The position numbers and the translations under genes are program-made. 22,875 nucleotides of DNA from an uncultured Chloroflexales bacterium (GTDB taxonomy: Bacteria; Chloroflexota; Chloroflexia; Chloroflexales; Chloroflexaceae), in contig CALGUG010000053.1 of assembly GCA_937902315.1 (NCBI GenBank), positions 1 to 22,875 on the forward strand, given 5' to 3'. This document shows, one piece after another, positions 1 to 6,241 of the stretch (position 1 is the first letter of the stretch; every line of letters begins with the position of its first letter). Under the pieces are notes generated by a model. The model had not been told where the DNA came from and did not search any database. It worked only from the letters and a program-made list of their open reading frames with translations.

Positions 1-55
1 TGTGAGTATTTGACTTTTAATACTACTATAGTCATATAACCATAGGCCATGGCCT
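1..55. repeat. Terminal direct repeat, left copy (circular overlap)
   Basis: These 55 bases recur exactly at 22821-22875. An exact terminal duplication of this length is the usual k-mer overlap left when a circular molecule is assembled, so one copy should be removed before annotation. Confidence 0.93.
10..40 (+). promoter_or_regulatory. Possible sigma70-type promoter
   Basis: TTGACT at 10-15 and TATAAC at 35-40 lie in an AT-rich stretch just before the gene at 99. The 19-bp spacer is long, so this is only a candidate. Its -10 is the first part of the inverted repeat 35-51/69-85, which could therefore act as an operator. Confidence 0.35.
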
Positions 56-85
56 CTTTTTCCAAATTCATGGTCTATGGTTATA
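35..85. repeat. 17-bp inverted repeat, possible operator
   Basis: Arms 35-51 and 69-85 match at 16 of 17 positions around a 17-base pyrimidine-rich centre. The left arm overlaps a separate 12-bp perfect palindrome, AGGCCATGGCCT at 44-55. The repeat ends 13 bases before the ATG at 99 and could be an operator, a leader hairpin or part of a recombination site. The sequence does not decide between these. Confidence 0.6.
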
Positions 86-98
86 TTCCGAGGTCATC

Positions 99-353
99 AT
101 GCTTCATTATTCCAGACCTCTTCGACGGTTCATTTCTTCCAAACAGGCCAAGCGCATTGCGCTCGTTATGTTCTCCATCGGCTGCAGCTTAATAATAATC
201 TCGTTTATCTCCCTTCTAATCGAGCCAGGAAGCCCCCCAATTCAAGTCCCTATCCAAGTACAAGAGAACCCATACCCCGAGCCGCAGCAGCCCGCTCCAG
301 CGCTCCCACCGCGCCATCACAACGCCTCAGCGCCTTTCGCAGCTGCTCTGTGA
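99..353 (+). CDS. Small single-pass membrane protein, unknown function
   Basis: An 84-residue protein with a basic N-terminus (RPLRR, KQAKR), one clear hydrophobic segment at about residues 20-41 and a proline- and glutamine-rich tail. The charge pattern suggests the N-terminus faces the cytoplasm and the tail is outside. GAGG at 90-93 sits five bases before the ATG and supports this start over the overlapping frame that opens at 77, which has no membrane segment and no sensible composition. It is the first gene after the inverted repeat 35-85 and is followed by a strong palindrome at 372-403. I do not recognise a family. Small proteins of this kind are common on plasmids and can be entry-exclusion, toxin or transfer accessory proteins, but nothing here decides. 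Confidence 0.6.
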   Translation: MLHYSRPLRRFISSKQAKRIALVMFSIGCSLIIISFISLLIEPGSPPIQVPIQVQENPYPEPQQPAPALPPRHHNASAPFAAAL

Positions 354-371
354 TCTTCAATGAAAAACATT

Positions 372-403
372 GAGGGACGCTGCGAGATCTCGCAGCGTCC
401 CTC
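372..403. terminator. 32-bp perfect palindrome, terminator-like
   Basis: The two 16-base halves (372-387 and 388-403) are exact reverse complements centred on AGATCT. A GC-rich stem just after a stop codon suits a terminator. There is no T-run, and with no unpaired loop the palindrome could also be a protein-binding or cruciform site. Confidence 0.55.
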
Positions 404-530
404 CTTCATGCCCAAGGTATCCCATTCCAGTGCGCATCGCCCTCTGGGCTTCTAGCAATCCACCCCAAAAGCCAATAAACCCAGCGACAGCCCCTTGCCA
501 AAACACCCCACCACCCCCATAATCAAAAAA

Positions 531-551
531 GCGATGCCCTCTAAGCATCGC
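531..551 (+). promoter_or_regulatory. Small leader hairpin before ribosome site
   Basis: GCGATGC (531-537) pairs with GCATCGC (545-551) around a 7-base loop. It lies seven bases before the AAGGAG (558-563) of the gene at 569, so it could affect that ribosome site or the end of an upstream transcript. Confidence 0.4.
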
Positions 552-568
552 CCTATCAAGGAGCAGCC

Positions 569-850
569 ATGGCCACCATCGACACTATTGCGCTAGCACA
601 CACCCTTGAACAGCTCGCACACGACCAAGCCCAGCCACACCACGTCAGCATTCTACGCCTCGCAGCCGCCCTGCTGCGCAACGCTCCCGACCTTGACCAA
701 CAACTTAGCCAACTGCTAGCCCAGCTTCCGGCCGAACAACTCATCAGCATCGCCGCGATCGTGCTCGAGCAGCAAGCCGCAGCTGGCGACCCAACCGCTT
801 CCAAGGCTGCAGCCCACCTCAACCTAGCAGGCCTGCTACTGATGGGATAA
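569..850 (+). CDS. Small helical protein of unknown function
   Basis: A 93-residue protein rich in alanine, leucine and glutamine, predicted almost entirely helical and without a membrane segment, signal peptide or known motif. AAGGAG at 558-563 with a five-base spacer fixes the ATG at 569. Codon use matches the GC-rich backbone, so it is probably a native plasmid gene rather than cargo. It stands between a leader hairpin and the promoter region of the recombinase and is probably transcribed separately from it. The pattern of leucines every three to four residues suggests a helical bundle or a protein-protein interaction role. I do not recognise it and assign no function. Confidence 0.65.
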   Translation: MATIDTIALAHTLEQLAHDQAQPHHVSILRLAAALLRNAPDLDQQLSQLLAQLPAEQLISIAAIVLEQQAAAGDPTASKAAAHLNLAGLLLMG

Positions 851-922
851 CTTCCCAAACACTTACTTACCACCATCTGGAGCTGCTCACTAACCGCCCT
901 AAAAGCCTCCAAAACCCGCCCC

Positions 923-952
923 AACTCCAGAGAACAATGATTCTTTGGAGTT
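923..952. promoter_or_regulatory. Inverted repeat over the recombinase -35
   Basis: Arms 923-934 and 941-952 match at 11 of 12 positions with a 6-base centre. The right arm contains the -35 TTGGAG (945-950) of the promoter below, so a dimeric regulator bound here would block transcription of the recombinase. A terminator role for the upstream gene is also possible. Confidence 0.5.
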
Positions 953-973
953 CGCAGCCTAATCTGGTATAAT
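945..973 (+). promoter_or_regulatory. Promoter for the tyrosine recombinase
   Basis: TTGGAG (945-950), a 17-bp spacer and a perfect TATAAT (968-973) preceded by TGG, which gives an extended -10. It lies 40 bases before the ATG at 1014. Confidence 0.75.
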
Positions 974-1013
974 AGCCCGCACTGAGAATCTGAGAAGAGA
1001 AAGCAGCCCCAGC

Positions 1014-1967
1014 ATGGAGCACATCGATCTTGAGCGAATCGATCATGCCAGCATCGATCGGCGCGTAGAACTTGCGTTGACATCGTGGCTGGCCAACCTT
1101 GGCGACAACAGCCTCGCCACCCGGCGCGACTACCATAGCCTTATGAGTCGCTTTATCGATCTGCTTCAACAGGCAGGCCTGCAGCTCAACAGCTCCTATG
1201 GCCTGGTCAAGCTGGCCGCCGAGCGTTTCGCCGCCCAAGGCGAGGTCAGCGCCACCACCCGCAACAAGCGCCTCAGCGTGCTCAGCAGCTTCTACCGTTA
1301 CGCCATTCAAAGCGAGCTGCTCGCGCCGCCCAACCCGATCGACTTTATCAAACGGCCCAAACGCCGACCCTACGCCCGGGCCCAAGCGCTTGACGTCGGC
1401 CATCTGCGCAGAGACCTCGCCGCCATCGATGCCAACACCCTGATGGGCGCGCGCGACTATGCTCTGCTCAGTGTTGCCCTGATCACTGGCCGCCGCCTAG
1501 CCGAGCTGGCCGCCTTACGTTGTGGCGAGCTCGAGCAGCTTAGCAGCGGCCAGATCTTCATCACCTGGCTGCACTGCAAAGGCGACCAAGTCATGCACGA
1601 CTCGCTGCCGCTGGCCATCTCGCATGTGCTCCAAGATTACCTTCAGCGCCTCTATGGCCCCAAGCTGGCCGAGCTGCCCCCCGAAGCCCCGGTCTGGATC
1701 AGCCTGAGCAACCATGGGCGTGGCCATCCGCTCTCACTCAGCGCGATCGCCGATATCTGCGAGAAGCGCCTGGGCACCAGCAAGGTCCATCGGCTGCGCC
1801 ACACCTTTGCTAGGCTGATGGAAGAATCCGGCGCGAAGGTCAGCGAGATCCAACGCCGCCTGGGCCACGCCAGCGCCGCCACCACCTCGATCTACCTCCA
1901 AGCCCTGCATAGCGATGAGAATCCCTATGCCGAGGCTATTGAGCAAACGATTGGTATCTCTTTCTGA
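1014..1967 (+). CDS. Tyrosine recombinase, XerC/XerD type
   Basis: A 317-residue site-specific recombinase of normal Xer length. Residues about 16-105 form the SAM-like core-binding domain and about 125-300 the catalytic domain. The full catalytic set is visible: R161 (TGRRLAEL), K189 (CKG), H259 and R262 (HRLRHTFA), H285 (LGHAS) and the nucleophile Y294 (TSIYL). It should therefore be active, cutting DNA through a 3'-phosphotyrosine link. On a plasmid the usual job is resolving multimers at a resolution site so partition works. No site was identified, though inverted repeats at 35-85 and 923-952 are nearby candidates. A small gene follows after eight bases, so the two are probably co-transcribed. 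An integrase role is possible but less likely because I see no attachment site or tRNA. Confidence 0.92.
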   Translation: MEHIDLERIDHASIDRRVELALTSWLANLGDNSLATRRDYHSLMSRFIDLLQQAGLQLNSSYGLVKLAAERFAAQGEVSATTRNKRLSVLSSFYRYAIQSELLAPPNPIDFIKRPKRRPYARAQALDVGHLRRDLAAIDANTLMGARDYALLSVALITGRRLAELAALRCGELEQLSSGQIFITWLHCKGDQVMHDSLPLAISHVLQDYLQRLYGPKLAELPPEAPVWISLSNHGRGHPLSLSAIADICEKRLGTSKVHRLRHTFARLMEESGAKVSEIQRRLGHASAATTSIYLQALHSDENPYAEAIEQTIGISF

Positions 1968-1975
1968 GGGACGCT

Positions 1976-2191
1976 ATGAAGATCACAAGCAGTCTTCGAG
2001 TACAATGTAGCAGCCAAGAGGAAGCTGAGCAGGTTAAACAGTGGCTCGAGCAGCAGCTGGGGCAAGCGGTCCACCTTATCAAACCCCACCCCGGTCGCGG
2101 AGCAGGGGTTTGGTTTATCCGCGGCACGCTTCAGGTTGAAAACGAATTTATCAATTCATCTCAACATAAGGCTAATTCTTTAGAGTTATAG
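1976..2191 (+). CDS. Small protein downstream of recombinase, unknown
   Basis: A 71-residue soluble protein starting eight bases after the recombinase stop, with GAGG just before the ATG, so it is very likely in the same transcript. The first 55 residues have an alternating beta-alpha-beta look (ITSSLRVQC, then EEAEQVKQWLEQQLG, then GVWFIRGTLQV), suggesting a small ferredoxin-like or similar fold. The C-terminus from about residue 58 becomes AT-rich and low in complexity, matching the border with the AT-rich RM block. The native end of this gene may have been replaced when that block arrived. I recognise no family. A recombination accessory factor is possible from position alone. Confidence 0.6.
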   Translation: MKITSSLRVQCSSQEEAEQVKQWLEQQLGQAVHLIKPHPGRGAGVWFIRGTLQVENEFINSSQHKANSLEL

Positions 2192-2199
2192 CTTTGTAT

Positions 2200-2230
2200 T
2201 TACTATCTTGAACACATTTATAGATAGTAA
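2200..2230. promoter_or_regulatory. Inverted repeat upstream of methyltransferase
   Basis: TTACTATCT (2200-2208) and AGATAGTAA (2222-2230) are exact inverted copies spaced by 13 bases, in the AT-rich leader of the methyltransferase gene. A regulatory operator is plausible. It does not match the controller boxes at 4520-4560. Confidence 0.45.
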
Positions 2231-2263
2231 TTTAGGTTATAAACATATTTCCAATGGGGTATT

Positions 2264-3400
2264 ATGTATCATTCAGTATCGCTCTTTAGTGGAGCAATGG
2301 GCCTAGATTTAGGTCTTGAAGCAGCAGGTATACATGCAGCTGTATGTGTAGAAATAGATAAACATTCTTGCGAGACAATTCGCAGGAATCGACCAGAAAT
2401 ACCTGTGATCGAAGATGATATAAGAAACCTCTCAGTACAGGAAGTTTTAGATAAAGCGCATCTCGATAAAGAAGATATCTTTTTAGTCTGCGGTGGCCCA
2501 CCATGTCAGTCTTTTAGTACAGCAGGCCGCAGGCAATCATTTGGCGATCCCCGAGGAAGCCTCTTCAAAGATTTCATTCGCTTTATTGAGGAGATACGTC
2601 CTCCATACTTTCTAATGGAAAATGTTCGAGGTTTATTATCTGCAGCTATCAAACACCGACCGCTTAATGAGCGTAATGAACGCCCTCCTGAACCAGAAGA
2701 GGAGCTAGGTTCGGCTCTAAAGGTTATTTTGAGTGAGTTTGAGAGAATTGGGTACACAGTCAATTATAAGCTTATTAAAGCTACAGATTATGGAGTCCCT
2801 CAGAAAAGAGAGAGAGTTATCTTTCTTGGTAGCCGAGAAGGACAAATAATCCCTTTTCCTAAACCGACACATGCAAAGCATCCTTCTGGTAAGCTGAAAC
2901 CTTGGCTGACTCTAGGCGATGCTTTACAAGATTTAGAGGATCCGAACCCTCTCTATCAAAAATATAGCACTGATAGAGCGAATATTTTCAAACTCATTCC
3001 AGCTGGTGGTAATTGGCGTTCATTGCCCGAGGAACTTCAGAAACAAGCCCTAGGTGGAGCATACAACTCGACGGGTGGACGAGTAGGATTTTTCCGAAGA
3101 CTCTCTTTCACTGAACCTGCACCTACTATCCTTACAAGTATGATACAAAAGGCGAGTGGCATGTGTCATCCTATAGAGACAAGACCTTTAAGCGTAGCTG
3201 AGTGCAAAAGAATACAACAATTCCCTGATGATTGGTTCTTATCAGGAAGCATGATTGATCAATACAGGCAAATAGGGAATGCCGTACCTGTAGGTCTTGG
3301 AAAGGTATTAGGGGAAGCTCTTATTCAAGCAGCTAACTCCGAGGAAACAATAGCCTGTTCTGAGGATGCACTAACACAGTTATCACTTATCCTTGGATAA
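2264..3400 (+). CDS. DNA (cytosine-5) methyltransferase of a type II RM system
   Basis: A 378-residue m5C methyltransferase that should protect host DNA from the endonuclease encoded at 3464. The family motifs appear in order: motif I FSGAMGLDLG (8-17) for S-adenosylmethionine, motif IV GGPPCQ with catalytic C81, motif VI ENV (119-121), motif VIII QKRERV (180-185), the target-recognition region about 200-300, motif IX around RPLSVAECKR (307-316) and motif X GNAVP (338-342). Nothing essential is missing. The gene is clearly more AT-rich than the backbone, a sign of acquisition with its partners. The ribosome site is weak (GGGG a few bases before ATG). It converges on the endonuclease operon, the two sharing the hairpin at 3412-3457. 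The recognition sequence cannot be read from the protein by eye. Confidence 0.95.
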   Translation: MYHSVSLFSGAMGLDLGLEAAGIHAAVCVEIDKHSCETIRRNRPEIPVIEDDIRNLSVQEVLDKAHLDKEDIFLVCGGPPCQSFSTAGRRQSFGDPRGSLFKDFIRFIEEIRPPYFLMENVRGLLSAAIKHRPLNERNERPPEPEEELGSALKVILSEFERIGYTVNYKLIKATDYGVPQKRERVIFLGSREGQIIPFPKPTHAKHPSGKLKPWLTLGDALQDLEDPNPLYQKYSTDRANIFKLIPAGGNWRSLPEELQKQALGGAYNSTGGRVGFFRRLSFTEPAPTILTSMIQKASGMCHPIETRPLSVAECKRIQQFPDDWFLSGSMIDQYRQIGNAVPVGLGKVLGEALIQAANSEETIACSEDALTQLSLILG

Positions 3401-3411
3401 ATGTATGAAAC

Positions 3412-3457
3412 GAGAGTTACCATATAGACCTTTGAATCTATCTATATGGTAACTCTC
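3412..3457. terminator. Bidirectional terminator between M and R genes
   Basis: A perfect 16-bp inverted repeat (3412-3427 and 3442-3457) with a 14-base loop lies in the short gap between two convergent genes, where it can end transcripts from both sides. Confidence 0.75.
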
Positions 3458-3463
3458 AATAAA

Positions 3464-4240
3464 TTAACTATCTAGATATTTTTGTATTTTAGCTTTAAAT
3501 TCAGCCCCTACTTCCTCAAAGATCTCAAGTAGTTCCTTATAAGTTCCATTTCCCCCAATCTGATCCCAAAGTTCTTCTCCGATCAGAACACAGGGATCGA
3601 GCCTCATATTAAATACTTTATTTGCGTGAGACCATTTATATTCTTGCCGAGATATATATGGATTATATGGGAGTGCAAATATAGCATTATAGGCAGGAGA
3701 CATTGCTTTTAGCGTTAGACTGTCTTCCTTTGCTTTTGCCGTTTGGTCAAGATTAGGAAGAACCGTCTTAAATGAATAAAAATACTCAGACTTATCTTTT
3801 CTCTTTATATAGACATCTGAAATAACAGAGGTTTCTATTTGTGTCCCTATACCTTTAGACGCAATAACAGCTGCAACTTCTTTTTCCCAGTTAGGTGGCT
3901 CTTTTTTACTTCTTATTCCTGTAATGATTGAGGCAATCTGATCCTGTTGACCTTTCCAAATTAGCCCATTTTGACGGTGTCCTTGTTCAGCTTTATTACC
4001 AACACCTTTAGCAATGTATACTGCAACTTGCTCAAAAACACCCTGACCAATTGATGTTACAAATGAACGCTCGAACTTAGAAGCCTTCCAAATAGCATCG
4101 GGAACCAATCGTGAGTGAAATGGGCTAGTCAACCTAAAACGTTCAGGATCATAAGGATCTTCATCTGCACGGCGTCCCAAGGTTTTAGAAAGGCTTGATG
4201 TTAAAATCGCCTTGACTGAAGCTGCTGTTGCATTATCCAT
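3464..4240 (-). CDS. Type II restriction endonuclease, PD-(D/E)xK type, TdeIII-like
   Basis: A 258-residue protein next to a cognate methyltransferase and controller, which makes a restriction enzyme the natural reading. The candidate active site is SDVYI (D142), followed by YFYSFK (K158) and the polar stretch PNLDQTAKAKE (162-172). This arrangement resembles TdeIII-family endonucleases, reported to cut GGNCC, but I assign the family only from memory of the motif. If K158 is the catalytic lysine, the usual E of ExK is S156, a substitution worth noting. The start is supported by AAGGAAG before the ATG. The gene begins 12 bases after the controller stop, so both are read from one promoter. Composition is AT-rich like the methyltransferase. 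Confidence 0.75.
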   Translation of the reverse strand: MDNATAASVKAILTSSLSKTLGRRADEDPYDPERFRLTSPFHSRLVPDAIWKASKFERSFVTSIGQGVFEQVAVYIAKGVGNKAEQGHRQNGLIWKGQQDQIASIITGIRSKKEPPNWEKEVAAVIASKGIGTQIETSVISDVYIKRKDKSEYFYSFKTVLPNLDQTAKAKEDSLTLKAMSPAYNAIFALPYNPYISRQEYKWSHANKVFNMRLDPCVLIGEELWDQIGGNGTYKELLEIFEEVGAEFKAKIQKYLDS

Positions 4241-4252
4241 TTTTACTTCCTT

Positions 4253-4480
4253 TCAACATAAATACTCGTCATCAAAACAAAAAAGATCCTTTGGCAAAAC
4301 ATTGAAGGCTTTTACTAATCTTTCTATAGTTTCAAAAGATGGCGCATTAATACCCCGCTCAATATTACTGAGCATATCCACTGATATACCTGCAGCTTCG
4401 GCAAGTTGCTCTTGGGTCAGATTACGCTGCCGACGTAGATAGCGCAGGCGTTTGCCGAATTGGGCTCGTAACTCGCTCAT
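4253..4480 (-). CDS. XRE-family controller protein of the RM system
   Basis: A 75-residue protein that is almost entirely one HTH_3 domain: FGKRLRYLRRQRNLTQEQLAEAAG, then ISVDMLSNIERG as the recognition helix region, then an alpha-helical dimer part. The size, the family and the position directly before the endonuclease (12-base gap) match C proteins of type II RM systems, which bind as dimers to boxes upstream of their own gene. At first they activate and later repress, which delays endonuclease until the methyltransferase has acted. Tandem boxes with the right form lie 40-80 bases upstream (4520-4560). Unusually, the methyltransferase is on the far side of the endonuclease and convergent, so the controller does not sit between M and R. 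Confidence 0.88.
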   Translation of the reverse strand: MSELRAQFGKRLRYLRRQRNLTQEQLAEAAGISVDMLSNIERGINAPSFETIERLVKAFNVLPKDLFCFDDEYLC

Positions 4481-4519
4481 AGACCTTGTAAACTTTGATA
4501 AGGCGCATACTTTTACAAT

Positions 4520-4560
4520 ATCGTAGCCATACTACGATTAACACCGAGCCATACTACGAC
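4520..4560 (-). promoter_or_regulatory. Tandem controller-protein operator boxes
   Basis: A perfect inverted repeat ATCGTAG-CCATA-CTACGAT (4520-4538) is followed by a degenerate copy at 4542-4560. The core AGCCATACTACGA is identical in both (4525-4537 and 4547-4559), so centres are 22 bp apart, two helical turns. This is the classic layout of two C-boxes upstream of a controller gene. Confidence 0.8.
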
Positions 4561-4679
4561 TATGAGTTTTACAAAGCATACTTATTTCAGCTTCTAGCAA
4601 GCTTTTTTGAAGATATTTAATAGAGAGGATGGCCTAGGAGAAATGAAGAGGAGTATCAGGAAGTATTTCCACTCTTGAA

Positions 4680-4711
4680 GTCTACTTGTATACATGTATA
4701 CATGTATACTA
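4680..4711. repeat. Octad array A, in the parA promoter
   Basis: Four contiguous 8-bp units: GTCTACTT, GTATACAT, GTATACAT, GTATACTA. They fill the space between the likely -35 and the perfect -10 of the par operon. A protein bound here would repress the operon, as RHH ParB proteins do in class Ib systems. Confidence 0.8.
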
Positions 4712-4715
4712 TAAT
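4686..4715 (+). promoter_or_regulatory. Promoter of the par operon
   Basis: TATAAT at 4710-4715 with a weak TTGTAT at 4686-4691 (18-bp spacer). The weak -35 and the octad array between the boxes suggest a repressed promoter. Confidence 0.6.
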
Positions 4716-4746
4716 ACGCTCATCACAAACGAAAGGTGCCAATACC

Positions 4747-5511
4747 ATGCCAACCCGAACCATCGCCCTCGCCAACCAAAAAGGCGGGGTCGCCAAGACC
4801 ACCACCTGCCTCAACCTAGGCGCAGCCCTCGTCAAACGAGGCCGCCGCGTCCTCCTAATTGATCTTGATCCCCAGGCCAATCTCACCCTTGGCCTGGGCC
4901 TCGATCCCTACCAACAACAAGCCACCACCTACGAAGTGCTGCTCAACGCCGACAAAGGCGCAGGCTTCGCCGTCCAAAGCATCGGCGAGGGCCTCGACCT
5001 TATCCCGGCCACCATCGACATGGCCGCCGCCGAGCTTGAGCTGGCTGGCAAGATCGGGCGCGAAACCCTCTTGCGCGAAGCATTGACGCCCCTGCGCGAT
5101 CGCTACGACTACATCTTGATCGACCCGCCGCCCAGCTTGGGCCTCTTCACCCTCAACGCCCTGGTGGCCGCCAGCGAAGTCGTGATCCCGCTCCAAGTCC
5201 ATGTCTACGCCCTCAAAGGCGTGGCCCAGCTCCAACAGACCATCAAACTGGTTCAAAAGCTTAACCCCAGCCTCCAGATCAGCGGAGTGGTCTGTACCAT
5301 GGTCGATCGCCGCAACAACCTCTCGCGCGTGGTCGAACAACAGATCCGCGAAACCTTTGGCCAGCTGGTCTTTGAAACCATCATCCCAACCAATATCACC
5401 CTAGCCGAAGCGCCGGCCAGCGGCCAATCGATCATCGACTACGCACCCACCAGCGCTGGAGCCCTCGCCTACAGCGCCCTAGCCGAGGAGCTTGACCATG
5501 CCCAAGCCTAA
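4747..5511 (+). CDS. parA: ParA partition ATPase
   Basis: A 254-residue deviant Walker ATPase of the ParA/MinD family that should bind the nucleoid in its ATP form and move the plasmid. Visible motifs are the deviant P-loop KGGVAKTT (12-19) with its signature lysine, the A' motif DLDPQ (39-43) and the Walker B region YILIDPPPS. AAGGTG at 4733-4738 supports the ATG at 4747. A longer frame from 4675 would run through the promoter and octads and is rejected. The protein lacks the N-terminal HTH of class Ia ParA, so this is a class Ib-like system with regulation by the partner. The partner gene overlaps the stop by 14 bases, which implies translational coupling. Confidence 0.95.
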   Translation: MPTRTIALANQKGGVAKTTTCLNLGAALVKRGRRVLLIDLDPQANLTLGLGLDPYQQQATTYEVLLNADKGAGFAVQSIGEGLDLIPATIDMAAAELELAGKIGRETLLREALTPLRDRYDYILIDPPPSLGLFTLNALVAASEVVIPLQVHVYALKGVAQLQQTIKLVQKLNPSLQISGVVCTMVDRRNNLSRVVEQQIRETFGQLVFETIIPTNITLAEAPASGQSIIDYAPTSAGALAYSALAEELDHAQA

Positions 5512-5812
5512 CCTAAGCAACCTTATCAAAAACGCCAGCAGCGACCTCCAACCCGCCCCAGAAATCACCCGAGGGCGCGGCTTGGGCGGTATGATCAGCG
5601 ATCCCGAAGCCCAAGCTGCCCCATCCGTAGACAAGTCTACAAGTACACACGTACACAAGTCTACAGCCGATGAAGCCTCCCGCCCGGTGAAAAGCTTCCG
5701 CCTGCGCCCCGAGCTCGTTCACCAAATCGAGATCCTGGCCGCCACCCAGCGCCGCAAACTCTACGAAGTCGTCGAAGAAGCCCTCGAGCAATACCTTAAA
5801 CAACAATCCTAG
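5498..5812 (+). CDS. ParB-like centromere protein with ribbon-helix-helix domain
   Basis: A 104-residue basic protein. Residues about 64-102 (KSFRLRPELVHQIEIL, then TQRRKLYEVVEEALEQYL) form a ribbon-helix-helix DNA-binding domain that dimerises and inserts a beta ribbon in the major groove. The N-terminus contains RGRGLGGMI (25-33), like the arginine-bearing N-terminal peptide with which ParB proteins stimulate ParA. The linker (44-57) is encoded by octad array B. GAGGAG at 5485-5490 favours the ATG at 5498 over a TTG at 5492, and the gene overlaps parA. I infer that it binds the octads, represses its own operon and bridges plasmid to ParA. A hairpin at 5826-5853 ends the operon. Confidence 0.85.
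   Translation: MPKPNLSNLIKNASSDLQPAPEITRGRGLGGMISDPEAQAAPSVDKSTSTHVHKSTADEASRPVKSFRLRPELVHQIEILAATQRRKLYEVVEEALEQYLKQQS
5627..5666. repeat. Octad array B, inside the parB-like gene
   Basis: Five contiguous units: GTAGACAA, GTCTACAA, GTACACAC, GTACACAA, GTCTACAG. They encode residues 44-57, the flexible linker, so the DNA serves as coding sequence and probably as binding site. Confidence 0.85.
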
Positions 5813-5825
5813 CCATAATAAAAAG

Positions 5826-5853
5826 GTCAGCCTGATGAAACGATCAGGCTGAC
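5826..5853 (+). terminator. Terminator-like hairpin after par operon
   Basis: A perfect 11-bp stem (5826-5836 with 5843-5853) and a 6-base loop start 13 bases after the ParB stop. A clear T-run is absent. Confidence 0.65.
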
Positions 5854-5863
5854 TTGGAATTAG

Positions 5864-6058
5864 CGGATAAACCTGACCTACATCACCGGCGCATACATCA
5901 AGCGATGTAACGACTGGGGGTGCGGTATACGGTCAACGGCTGTGCCTGCCCTCGAAGTCTTATACGAGGTCAATCAACGCTATGGACTCACCGCCTTAAG
6001 CCTTTGGCAGGAAAGATCTTTTCGCTTTTCTTCTATATCGCGCTGTAACGCGACATGA
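5864..6058 (+). pseudogene. Possible gene remnant, unrecognised
   Basis: An open stretch without a start codon reads like real protein: it includes YITGAYIKRCNDWGCGIR and then PALEVLYEVNQRYGLTALSLW. It then runs into the 78-bp direct repeat and stops at 6056-6058. No ribosome site is present. It may be the remnant of a gene damaged by duplication of the downstream segment. I cannot name the parent family, and chance is not excluded. Confidence 0.25.
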
Positions 6059-6078
6059 AGGGCTTATCGGACAGAAGC
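6001..6078. repeat. Direct repeat, copy 1
   Basis: About 78 bases that recur at 6163-6241 with one indel and three substitutions. The copy ends inside a hairpin: GGACAGAA (6069-6076) pairs with TTCTGTCC (6083-6090). Confidence 0.85.
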
Positions 6079-6162
6079 AAGGTTCTGTCCAAGGGCCGTC
6101 TTTACCTTTCGGAGAGGGAGGATCGTTTCATTCTTGGAATGATTGCTTTTCCGATCAGCCAT

Positions 6163-6241
6163 CCTTTGGCAGGAAAGGATCTTTTCGCTTTTCTTCTATA
6201 TCGCGCTGTAATGCGACCTGAAGGACTTATCGGACAGAAGC
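6163..6241. repeat. Direct repeat, copy 2
   Basis: Near-identical copy of 6001-6078, 162 bp downstream. The hairpin partner TTCTGTCC is not present after this copy, so the two copies differ in RNA folding. Confidence 0.85.

Noticed and set aside
77..373. 98-residue open frame overlapping the small membrane protein
   Set aside because: No membrane segment, odd composition, and the ribosome site points to the ATG at 99 in the other frame.
357..548. 63-residue minus-strand frame with a hydrophobic middle
   Set aside because: No ribosome site before its ATG and it runs through the 32-bp palindrome and the leader hairpin.
867..1403. 178-residue minus-strand frame under the recombinase gene
   Set aside because: Lies antisense to a recombinase with a full catalytic set; long antisense frames are common in GC-rich genes.
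2327..2335. Single GTATACAT in the methyltransferase gene
   Set aside because: An isolated octad without neighbours in phase; expected by chance.
4675..4746. N-terminal extension of ParA
   Set aside because: It would translate the promoter and octad array; the ATG at 4747 has a good ribosome site and gives a normal ParA N-terminus.
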